From Bacteroidota bacterium (GTDB lineage Bacteria > Bacteroidota > Bacteroidia > Cytophagales > Cyclobacteriaceae), in NCBI GenBank assembly GCA_023393375.1, contig JAEWLI010000205.1, forward strand, positions 1-5,703: a stretch of DNA of 5,703 bases, given 5' to 3'. Of this stretch, positions 1 through 5,562 are shown piece by piece; within the stretch, counting starts at the first letter, position 1, and each line of letters opens with the position of its first letter. The position numbers were made by a program, and so were the translations under genes. Under the pieces are notes generated by a model that was not told where the DNA came from, did not search any database, and saw nothing but the letters and a program-made list of their open reading frames with translations.

Positions 1-1327
1 GTTGTGGGTCTGGTTTGACCACACGGTTTTGTGCTTCTGCAGCCCGATTAATATAATCATCCAATTGTGAATTTCCAGATCCGATGATAATGATATCTTT
101 CATCCGACCAAAAATATTCAACCCATCTATATTGATTACGGCAACAGTTTTATCAAGGGGGAACACCGGATTTTCAGCATAATATGCAGAACCCAACAAG
201 CCCTGCTCTTCTGCTGTAACAGGCATAAATACAATGCTGCGGTCATGTTCACCAGTTTCTTTAAACGCTCTTGCAAGTTCTATTAATCCCGCCACTCCAG
301 TGGCATTGTCAAAAGCCCCATTAAATATCTGATCTCCTTCCAGAGTAGTGTCCATGCCTAAATGATCCCAGTGAGCAGTATAGATGATGTATTCATCAGG
401 TTTCGTTCTACCGGGTATTACGGCTATTACATTATTGGATTCAGAGGTCTTAATGGTATTTTTCAAACTTATAGAAGCTTGCATTTGCATGGTTTGTGGG
501 GTAAAATTTACTGAAACAGCTGAGTCCAGTATTTGGTCCATATCCATTCCTGCAGCTTCGAACCATGAAGCTGCTACTTCTTCTGTAATCCACCCTGTGA
601 TTTTACATTGAGGTGTTCCTTCATTTCCAGCCTGATAAAACTGTTCGCCAGACCAACCGTTTTCTACCACACCCCAAGGATAACCTGCCGGACCTGTTTG
701 GTGGATAATCAATGCGGCAGCAGCTCCTTGTCTTTCTGCTTCCTCAAATTTATAGGTCCACCGGCCATAATATGTCATGGCATTTCCGGTAAAAAGTTCT
801 TCATCCTGTGTAGCATATCCGGGATCATTTACCAACATGACAACTGTTTTTCCTTTAACATCCAACCCTTCATAATCATTCCAGTTGTATTCTGGGGCCA
901 CTATACCATAACCCACAAAGACAATTTCAGAATTTTCGACTTTTACTTCTTCCGTAGTCAAAGGACTAACTGCTACAAATTCATCACCAAAGGACAGTGA
1001 TTTTGTGCCAGTTTTCGTAGAAATTTCCATTGAAATTTCTGCTGATGCAGCGGAGATGCTTAACAACGGCACTTTCTGAAAGTAACTGCTACCATTACCG
1101 GGAACAGTACCCAGGTTTTTGAATTGTGTTTCTAAAAATTGAATGGTTTTTTCTTCACCAGGAGAGGAGGGTGCTCTGCCTTCAAATTCATCTGATGAAA
1201 GAATTTTAATATTTTCGGCAAGCGTAGCTTTATCAAATTCGGGAATTGGAATTGTTTGAGGTTCTTTAGTGTCACCACAACTTGTAAAAACGACTAACAG
1301 GATCAAAAGATATTTTAACAGGTTCAT
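1..1327 (-). CDS. M28-family zinc peptidase, lipoprotein with PA-domain insert (C terminus outside window)
   Basis: Predicted secreted, membrane-anchored metallo-aminopeptidase that removes N-terminal residues from peptides outside the cytoplasm. Reading from the ATG at 1325-1327 gives 442 codons without a stop to the window edge. The N terminus is a lipoprotein signal: Lys5, a hydrophobic run, then FTSC with the lipidated Cys at residue 17. Residues about 115-270 resemble a protease-associated (PA) insert, including VFVGYGIVAPEYNW near 136-149. The M28 catalytic core follows. Visible metal ligands are His319 in AHWDHLG, bridging Asp340 in GAFDNATG, Glu374 in TAEEQGLLGS (with Glu373 as general base) and Asp401 in INIDG. 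The last zinc ligand, a His near the C terminus of the family, would lie beyond the edge, so it cannot be checked. Family assignment is strong; exact substrate is unknown. The gene starts 98 bases after the DUF2442 stop, with its own promoter-like element in the gap. Confidence 0.93.
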   Translation of the reverse strand, partial: MNLLKYLLILLVVFTSCGDTKEPQTIPIPEFDKATLAENIKILSSDEFEGRAPSSPGEEKTIQFLETQFKNLGTVPGNGSSYFQKVPLLSISAASAEISMEISTKTGTKSLSFGDEFVAVSPLTTEEVKVENSEIVFVGYGIVAPEYNWNDYEGLDVKGKTVVMLVNDPGYATQDEELFTGNAMTYYGRWTYKFEEAERQGAAAALIIHQTGPAGYPWGVVENGWSGEQFYQAGNEGTPQCKITGWITEEVAASWFEAAGMDMDQILDSAVSVNFTPQTMQMQASISLKNTIKTSESNNVIAVIPGRTKPDEYIIYTAHWDHLGMDTTLEGDQIFNGAFDNATGVAGLIELARAFKETGEHDRSIVFMPVTAEEQGLLGSAYYAENPVFPLDKTVAVINIDGLNIFGRMKDIIIIGSGNSQLDDYINRAAEAQNRVVKPDPQ

Positions 1328-1353
1328 AGATGTATATTTTGAAATCATACTTT

Positions 1354-1361
1354 CAAAGATA
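1354..1361 (-). promoter_or_regulatory. Candidate Bacteroidota -7 promoter element for the M28 peptidase
   Basis: The minus strand reads TATCTTTG, an exact match to the Bacteroidota sigma-factor -7 consensus TAnnTTTG. It ends 26 bases before the peptidase start codon, which would give a short leader of roughly 20 bases. No good -33 TTTG/TTG box is present at the usual distance (the bases there read TGGA), so the call rests on one element plus position. Confidence 0.4.
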
Positions 1362-1425
1362 CAGCATCTTTATTATGAAATCCACCTGTTCAAGGGGCAT
1401 TTTAAACTTTTACCGTGCAGTAAAA

Positions 1426-1716
1426 TCAAAATTGGTAACTCAACTGTCCTTTCCGGAGATCCCGTAGTGGGAATATCAAATCATAATCATGCCAGTTTAA
1501 GTTCCCATCAATCAACTTAAACTCCTGAAATTTTTTCTCATCCAGATAAGATCGGATAGACGGGTTGTGGGAATTTTCCAACATAGGTCTGAAGTTGATC
1601 GTCTTCACAAACCCGTCGGTAAAAATTACTTTAATAGTTAGGTCTCCTTTATACTGTGCAGATCGGATTTTGTAATCCTCATCCAAAAAATCCTCATCTT
1701 CTAACTCGTCTTTCAT
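1426..1716 (-). CDS. DUF2442 domain-containing small protein
   Basis: A 96-residue soluble protein with no signal peptide. Residues about 24-92 match the DUF2442 pattern as I know it: a strand such as LTIKVIFTDG, then KTINFRPML, a short PSIRSYLDEKKFQEFKLIDG stretch, and NLNWHDYDLIFPLRDL, where the conserved Trp (residue 75) precedes an acidic residue. The first 15 residues are strongly acidic (MKDELEDEDFLDEDY), a lead-in not typical of the shortest family members. The function of DUF2442 is unknown; members are often encoded beside a DUF4160 protein and have been suggested to form toxin-antitoxin-like pairs, but no DUF4160 partner is visible here. The start is the only ATG before the acidic lead-in; upstream sequence is AT-rich with a weak purine tract (AAAGAG). 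The stop is TGA at 1426-1428. Confidence 0.75.
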   Translation of the reverse strand: MKDELEDEDFLDEDYKIRSAQYKGDLTIKVIFTDGFVKTINFRPMLENSHNPSIRSYLDEKKFQEFKLIDGNLNWHDYDLIFPLRDLRKGQLSYQF

Positions 1717-1734
1717 ATTTGCAGCTCTTTATCT

Positions 1735-1771
1735 CTTGCTTTAAAAATTACTTTTATAGCTTGCTTTAAAA
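1735..1771. repeat. 12-base direct repeat upstream of the DUF2442 gene
   Basis: CTTGCTTTAAAA occurs at 1735-1746 and again at 1760-1771, a period of 25 bases. Both copies lie within 56 bases upstream of the DUF2442 start codon, where a promoter or operator would be expected. No TAnnTTTG element is present in this gap. The repeat is exact; a regulatory role is only a guess. Confidence 0.4.
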
Positions 1772-1909
1772 TAAACCTGATTTGTTAGCTTTTGTTATGA
1801 CGGAACTTTCATATCCCAGAGTTTTTTATCAAACGATCTATTGATTAATTAGACTCAAAAAATGTAAATGGGGAAGTTTATGATAAAATAGAAAAGTATG
1901 GTGGAATAC

Positions 1910-1945
1910 AAATAGGAAAAATGTAAATAAATACTATTCCTATTT
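1910..1945 (-). terminator. Weak hairpin at the end of the ceramidase-like gene
   Basis: AAATAGGAA (1910-1918) pairs perfectly with TTCCTATTT (1937-1945), giving a 9-base-pair stem with an 18-base loop. It overlaps the TAG stop codon at 1940-1942. On the minus strand no T-run follows the stem, so this is at best a poor intrinsic terminator; it could instead be a 3'-end stabilising hairpin or chance in AT-rich sequence. Confidence 0.25.
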
Positions 1946-3277
1946 TTCAAGGATCAACGTGATGATTTCGCTAAAATAGTCTCCATGATAAGGACCTACC
2001 CAATTCATCTCCCTGACTTCTGAATTATTGGAGTTGTCATAATGACCATCTTCAGTAATATAGCCGATGTAATTACCATTGAAACTGGTGACGATCAGCT
2101 TTTTATTAAGCTTTTCAGCCAATTTATATAAATCATTTTTAATCAGGATTTCACCTGAAAAATCACAAGGCATGCCCAAAAAAAGGAGATTACCTATTTC
2201 CAAATATTTTATTTCTCCTTTCAATGGCGGGAAAACAGCATTAAAGGCCCAATTGCGTAAATGAAAATTATCGCTAATCCTGAGTTGGGATTCACCAAGT
2301 TCAATATCAATTTCCTTGAAGGCAATAGTGATCGAATCGGGAAGGGTAGTGGTTTTTGTATGAGAAATAAGTTTGGACAATTCCACTCCTGTTGTTTTTG
2401 CCAATTCTAGAGATTTTGGTTCGCTGGTATCCAACCTATGGCTCCCTACAGCACCAGCCATAAACATGGCAAAATCATACCCTGATTGTTCCAACGATTT
2501 GTTTAATTGTGCCGGATAATCACCACTAATATATCTACTCTTGGCAGGTATGTTGGTGGCATGTGCAGAATAGGTAGTTAAAATGGCTTTTTGTCCAGAT
2601 TGTTGCTCCACTTCAATGCCTCTAATCATCCCATCTTCAGCAGACGATGGATCGATGCGGTTCCTAACATACTTTTCTGCATTTACTTCAAAGTATTTCA
2701 GGTAGGCATCCCCCATATTTGTATATGCCTGTTCCAGGCATTTAAAAGTCATTTTCTCCAAATGATCAAGAATAGCTTCATTGTACTTTCCGCTCATCAA
2801 CTGACCACCCAGGGAATTGTCCCAACCTCCAATGCCATTATGAGTATGTGTAGCAGAAAAATATACAAAATCAATTTCTGGTATCCGGTCAGTTATTGAT
2901 TGTTCTATCCGCTGTTTTAACAATGGAGGTGTGATGAGCAAATCGTAGGAGATAAATGCTACTCTAGCCAAGCCATTGTCCAGCATCAATACATGTACAA
3001 AAAGTGTATCATGAATTTGATCAAAATTTTTTCTCGGTCGATAACCTGCCATCGGTACTTCAAAATCAGGAATGATATTTTTCCGATGCCATCCAGCTTT
3101 TAATTGACTTTCAGAATGATAGCTCTTTATTTCCAATGAATCCATATAGTTTCTCATCGTATTATAGAAATCCCTTTCAGACAAGGGTTTCCTATTGATA
3201 GGAGAGATCAACAGCAGGCTAAGCGTAAATGTCAGGATCATCAAAATCAAGATGATCTTTATCGATTTTTTTAACAT
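1940..3277 (-). CDS. Neutral/alkaline non-lysosomal ceramidase-like protein, membrane-anchored
   Basis: A 445-residue protein resembling the N-terminal catalytic domain of neutral/alkaline ceramidases, zinc amidases that cleave ceramide into sphingosine and a fatty acid. Residues 5-27 form one hydrophobic segment after Lys3-Lys4 with no lipobox, so it is a signal anchor placing the enzyme in the periplasm. Family motifs in order: VPMAGYRPRK (74-83), IHDTLFVHVLMLDNG (88-102), SATHTHNGIGG (141-151, zinc-ligand His), YSAHAT (236-241, second His at 239), and NYIGYITEDGHY (402-413, family Tyr). Two active-site positions differ from the classical enzyme: the usual PGE carrying a zinc-ligand Glu reads PCD (370-372), and the nucleophile region GDVSPN reads VGSHRL (277-282). 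At 445 residues it lacks the C-terminal domain of the roughly 650-residue enzymes. The fold assignment is firm; ceramide as substrate is an inference. A promoter-like element sits just upstream, so it is probably transcribed separately from the cold shock gene. Confidence 0.87.
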   Translation of the reverse strand: MLKKSIKIILILMILTFTLSLLLISPINRKPLSERDFYNTMRNYMDSLEIKSYHSESQLKAGWHRKNIIPDFEVPMAGYRPRKNFDQIHDTLFVHVLMLDNGLARVAFISYDLLITPPLLKQRIEQSITDRIPEIDFVYFSATHTHNGIGGWDNSLGGQLMSGKYNEAILDHLEKMTFKCLEQAYTNMGDAYLKYFEVNAEKYVRNRIDPSSAEDGMIRGIEVEQQSGQKAILTTYSAHATNIPAKSRYISGDYPAQLNKSLEQSGYDFAMFMAGAVGSHRLDTSEPKSLELAKTTGVELSKLISHTKTTTLPDSITIAFKEIDIELGESQLRISDNFHLRNWAFNAVFPPLKGEIKYLEIGNLLFLGMPCDFSGEILIKNDLYKLAEKLNKKLIVTSFNGNYIGYITEDGHYDNSNNSEVREMNWVGPYHGDYFSEIITLILEK

Positions 3278-3296
3278 GGGTTATCTATTGTGACTA

Positions 3297-3325
3297 CAAA
3301 TGTATTCATTCATCACAAAAACAAA
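3297..3325 (-). promoter_or_regulatory. Candidate Bacteroidota promoter for the ceramidase-like gene
   Basis: The minus strand carries TTTG (3325-3322), a 17-base spacer, then TACATTTG (3304-3297), matching the Bacteroidota consensus TTTG-N(about 17-23)-TAnnTTTG. Transcription would begin around 3290, giving a leader of about a dozen bases before the ATG at 3277. The -33 box lies within the T-run of the cold shock gene's terminator, so T-richness could produce that half by chance; the -7 element is independent of the hairpin. Confidence 0.5.
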
Positions 3326-3351
3326 AAAAGCCATCTGTTAAATGGCTTTTT
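3325..3351 (-). terminator. Intrinsic terminator of the desaturase-cold shock unit
   Basis: AAAAAGCCAT (3325-3334) pairs perfectly with ATGGCTTTTT (3342-3351), a 10-base-pair stem with a 7-base loop. Read on the minus strand it begins 25 bases after the cold shock stop codon and runs into seven Ts, then GTTTTTG, the classic intrinsic terminator layout. It separates the cold shock gene from the ceramidase-like gene. Confidence 0.85.
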
Positions 3352-3376
3352 CTTAAAACTTAAGTTCAAACTGAAA

Positions 3377-3571
3377 TTAATCTATCCGCTCTACATTTAC
3401 AGCGTTCATTCCTTTTTTGCCTCTTTCCACGTCAAATTTCACTTTGTCATTTTCTCTGATTTCGTGAATTAGTCCACTTTCATGAACAAAAATGTCTTCA
3501 CCTGAGTCTGATGGTTTAATAAAACCAAATCCTTTGGCATTGTTAAAAAATTTTACTACTCCTTCTTTCAT
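3377..3571 (-). CDS. CspA-family cold shock protein
   Basis: A 64-residue single cold-shock domain, the full usual length for the family. It binds single-stranded RNA and DNA in the cytoplasm and is thought to melt secondary structure that blocks translation, especially in the cold. Both nucleic-acid-binding motifs are intact: RNP1 KGFGFI at 13-18 and RNP2 DIFVH at 26-30, with the surface aromatics Phe8, Phe9, Phe15, Phe17, Phe28 and His30. The C-terminal strand GKKGMNAVNV (51-60) is the version common in Bacteroidota. The gene begins 44 bases after the desaturase stop with no terminator between them, so the two are probably co-transcribed, and a strong terminator follows it. The intergenic leader is very AT-rich and lacks a Shine-Dalgarno site. 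It does not hold the long 5' untranslated region known from E. coli cspA, though transcripts from upstream could carry one. Confidence 0.97.
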   Translation of the reverse strand: MKEGVVKFFNNAKGFGFIKPSDSGEDIFVHESGLIHEIRENDKVKFDVERGKKGMNAVNVERID

Positions 3572-3615
3572 TACTGTGTATTTTATTGTTATTAATTATT
3601 GAATTCTAATTACTA

Positions 3616-4671
3616 CTAACCCGCAATTGATAATGCAGGGCTTGGTCTTCCCAATTGTCGCAACATCTTGATATGATCCCATACAGCTGCCATAAATGTT
3701 TTCCTGGAATAATAAGGAATACCAAATTCGGCAGCGGTTTTTTCCACTATACCTGAAATCTTTCGATAATGCACATGGCATATATTAGGGAACAAATGAT
3801 GTTCGATCTGAAAATTTAAACCTCCTATCATCCAGGAGAATATCCTGCTACTAGGAGCGTAGTTACTGGTAGTTGCCATCTGATGCAGTGTCCAGTCACT
3901 TCCAATAATGCCATTTTCGTCTGGTAAAGGAAACTCAGAACTCGGCATAATATGGGCGGTTTGAAATACCGTACTAATGCTTAATCCGGTAATAAAATGC
4001 ATGATCACAAAAGCCAGGATGATGATCCAGGGTGATAGTGGCACTACAATCAATGGAATAATCAAAGCATATGAATAATAAAGCATTTTCCAGCCAATTA
4101 TATTTATGATTTCCCTTGAGAATTCATTTTTACCAGAAACAAAGCCCATTTCTTTATACTTGACCAATCGTTTAAAATCGGCATATGTTACCCATAATAA
4201 AGTGGACAAGCCATAAAAGAACCATGCATACACATGTTGGAACCGGTGTACCCAATACCTTTTATCATTTGGTGAAAACCGCAAAAAGAATGGTGCATTG
4301 ATGTCATCATCAGCTTCATTGATATTGGTATAAGTGTGATGTAGCACATTGTGCTTAATTTTCCATACATTGGCATTGGCTCCGATCAGGTTCATGGTAT
4401 AGCCCATTATTCTGTTCACTTTTCGATTTCCCGAATATGATCCATGAAGCGCATCATGCATGATTCCCATGCCAATTCCTGCCATACCTATTCCACTGAT
4501 GACAAATAATAGTATTAAGATCCACGGGTTTGTGACTAATCCAATATTCACCAAAATCAATGGGGCAAAGGAAACAGTCAACATTGTGATGCTCTTTATA
4601 GTCATACTGGTATTACCGTTTCTGCTTATTTTTTTTTGGAAGAAATGGTCGTTGACTCGTTGTTTTAACAC
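3616..4671 (-). CDS. Membrane fatty acid desaturase (acyl-lipid/linoleoyl-CoA desaturase type)
   Basis: An integral membrane di-iron enzyme that inserts a cis double bond into fatty acyl chains using O2 and an electron donor. All three histidine boxes are present: HDALH (72-76), HNVLHH (107-112) and QIEHH (288-292), the last with Gln as the first residue, as in front-end and related desaturases. Further conserved pieces are QTAH (237-240) and the HQMATTSNYA stretch (263-272). Hydrophobic segments at about 28-47, 49-70, 195-213 and 215-235 fit two membrane hairpins. There is no cytochrome b5 domain, so electrons must come from a separate ferredoxin or similar protein. The start used here is GTG at 4669-4671. 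However, the frame stays open upstream to a TAG at 4753-4755, and codons 4672-4719 encode IKHPKFTKDTGSDFSK, which resembles the N terminus of relatives, so the real protein is probably about 16 residues longer. The cold shock gene follows 44 bases downstream, suggesting a cold-adaptation role. Regiospecificity cannot be read from the sequence. Confidence 0.93.
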   Translation of the reverse strand: MLKQRVNDHFFQKKISRNGNTSMTIKSITMLTVSFAPLILVNIGLVTNPWILILLFVISGIGMAGIGMGIMHDALHGSYSGNRKVNRIMGYTMNLIGANANVWKIKHNVLHHTYTNINEADDDINAPFFLRFSPNDKRYWVHRFQHVYAWFFYGLSTLLWVTYADFKRLVKYKEMGFVSGKNEFSREIINIIGWKMLYYSYALIIPLIVVPLSPWIIILAFVIMHFITGLSISTVFQTAHIMPSSEFPLPDENGIIGSDWTLHQMATTSNYAPSSRIFSWMIGGLNFQIEHHLFPNICHVHYRKISGIVEKTAAEFGIPYYSRKTFMAAVWDHIKMLRQLGRPSPALSIAG

Positions 4672-4857
4672 TTTGGAAAAATCTGAGCCTGTGTCTTTAG
4701 TAAATTTAGGATGTTTGATAATAATAATATTTAAATTAATAATTGCTGTACACTACCCTTGTAGTAGATGAAGCTATTGTGAAGTGTAGGTTATTAAAAA
4801 GTCAAAAAGAAGATTTTAAGATACCGTACTTAACAGATAACATAGACTAAACGCCAG

Positions 4858-4872
4858 ACTTAAAGTTTAAGT
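4858..4872. repeat. 15-base palindrome upstream of the desaturase
   Basis: ACTTAAA-G-TTTAAGT is a perfect inverted repeat of 7 bases around one central base. It lies about 140-190 bases upstream of the possible desaturase starts, the only gene it could control locally. It could be an operator, but such AT-rich palindromes also arise by chance. It is too short and AT-rich to be a terminator. Confidence 0.35.
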
Positions 4873-5006
4873 TCATAAATAATTCCCTAAAAGTACGAAT
4901 ATTTTTACAAACTATTTATAAAAACACTAGTAGATTTTTATGATTGCAATTTTATTTTTTACCCCTGTGATTTTAGATTTCTATTTACAAAGTTGGTTCA
5001 TTAACA

Positions 5007-5039
5007 AAAATAGGCAGACTTGATGAGCCTGCCTATTTT
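5007..5039 (-). terminator. Intrinsic terminator after the bacilliredoxin gene
   Basis: AAAATAGGCAG (5007-5017) pairs perfectly with CTGCCTATTTT (5029-5039), an 11-base-pair stem with an 11-base loop. On the minus strand it starts 15 bases after the bacilliredoxin stop codon and ends in a TATTTTTG run. This ends the bacilliredoxin transcript and isolates the desaturase unit. Confidence 0.85.
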
Positions 5040-5054
5040 CCTATTTTAAATTCT

Positions 5055-5474
5055 TTAACAATATTCTTCAAAAACACCGATCAAATGGTTGGCGATCATT
5101 TCTGCTGATCTGCCTTCAATATGATGCCTTTCTACAAAGTGAACTAATTCACCATCTTTGAATAGAGCTATTGAAGGAGAGGAGGGAGGATAAGGCAATG
5201 TATATTCTCTTGTTTTGGCTACTGCCTCCATGTCCGCTCCTGCAAATACGGTAGCCAATACTTCAGGTGTCTTCTTGCTGTGTTCTACAGCGAGTTTTAC
5301 ACCAGGACGAGCTGCACCTGCAGCACACCCGCATACAGAGTTGATAACAATTAAAGTGGTTCCTTTATGCGCTTCCAAATGTTCTTCAACTTCCTGTGCC
5401 GTCCTGAATTCAACAAACCCAACGGTAGTTAAATCTGCCCGCATAGGAGCTACTAATTCTTCCGGATACATCAT
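5055..5474 (-). CDS. BrxA/BrxB-family bacilliredoxin (formerly DUF1094, YphP/YqiW type)
   Basis: A 139-residue cytoplasmic thioredoxin-fold protein, full length for the family. Bacilliredoxins remove bacillithiol from S-bacillithiolated proteins after oxidative stress. The signature NSVCGCAAGAARP spans 45-57, giving the CGC active site at Cys48 and Cys50. Other family landmarks are the N-terminal YPEELVAPMRADLTTVGF (3-20), TVFAGADMEA (75-84), the cis-Pro region PPSSPSIALF (96-105), RHHIEGR (116-122) and the C-terminal Cys139, which also ends Bacillus YphP. Two Met codons open the frame (5474 and 5471) and cannot be told apart. The DUF59 gene lies 88 bases upstream on the same strand with no terminator in the gap, so co-transcription with a SUF locus is possible. 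Whether this organism makes bacillithiol is not shown here; some Bacteroidota do. Confidence 0.95.
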   Translation of the reverse strand: MMYPEELVAPMRADLTTVGFVEFRTAQEVEEHLEAHKGTTLIVINSVCGCAAGAARPGVKLAVEHSKKTPEVLATVFAGADMEAVAKTREYTLPYPPSSPSIALFKDGELVHFVERHHIEGRSAEMIANHLIGVFEEYC

Positions 5475-5562
5475 TCTATTTATTTTAAGGTTAAAAATTT
5501 CATTAAGCTATATAATATGTAAAAAAATTCAAGTAATTGATATGTCAATTTACTATGAATAC

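Larger units (their letters stand above)
4672..5054. other. 383-base stretch upstream of the desaturase without an annotated gene
   Basis: From 4672 to 4719 the minus strand continues the desaturase frame and probably belongs to that gene. From 4756 to 5006 the sequence is AT-rich with stops in the frames read and holds no gene I can support. It should contain the desaturase promoter and leader. The nearest promoter-like match is a minus-strand TAGTTTG at 4908-4914, one spacer base short of TAnnTTTG and without a clear -33 box. A 15-base palindrome lies at 4858-4872. The last part is the bacilliredoxin terminator at 5007-5039. Confidence 0.6.

Noticed and set aside
608..1000. Plus-strand open frame of 130 codons
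   Set aside because: It is antisense to the M28 peptidase, whose minus-strand translation carries clear family motifs; the plus-strand product is low-complexity and unlike any family I know.
1408..1425. TTTTAC/GTAAAA hairpin directly after the DUF2442 stop codon
   Set aside because: Only six mostly A-T base pairs and no T-run in the minus-strand direction, so it is not a credible terminator.
1717..1939. Possible remnant of a DUF4160 partner gene between the DUF2442 and ceramidase-like genes
   Set aside because: Partial minus-strand reading met frequent stops, and I recognised none of the DUF4160 landmark residues.
2591..2899. Plus-strand open frame of 102 codons
   Set aside because: It is antisense to the conserved ceramidase-like region and has no recognisable domain.
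4460..4771. Plus-strand open frame of 103 codons with hydrophobic content
   Set aside because: Its hydrophobicity mirrors the membrane segments of the desaturase on the opposite strand; it has no independent support.
5005..5012. Minus-strand TATTTTTG resembling a TAnnTTTG promoter element for the desaturase
   Set aside because: It is the T-run of the bacilliredoxin terminator and has no -33 box at a workable distance.
5543..5548. Minus-strand TTGACA, like a sigma-70 -35 box, upstream of the bacilliredoxin
   Set aside because: The nearest TATTAT-type -10 sequence is 25 bases away, too far, and Bacteroidota use a different consensus.
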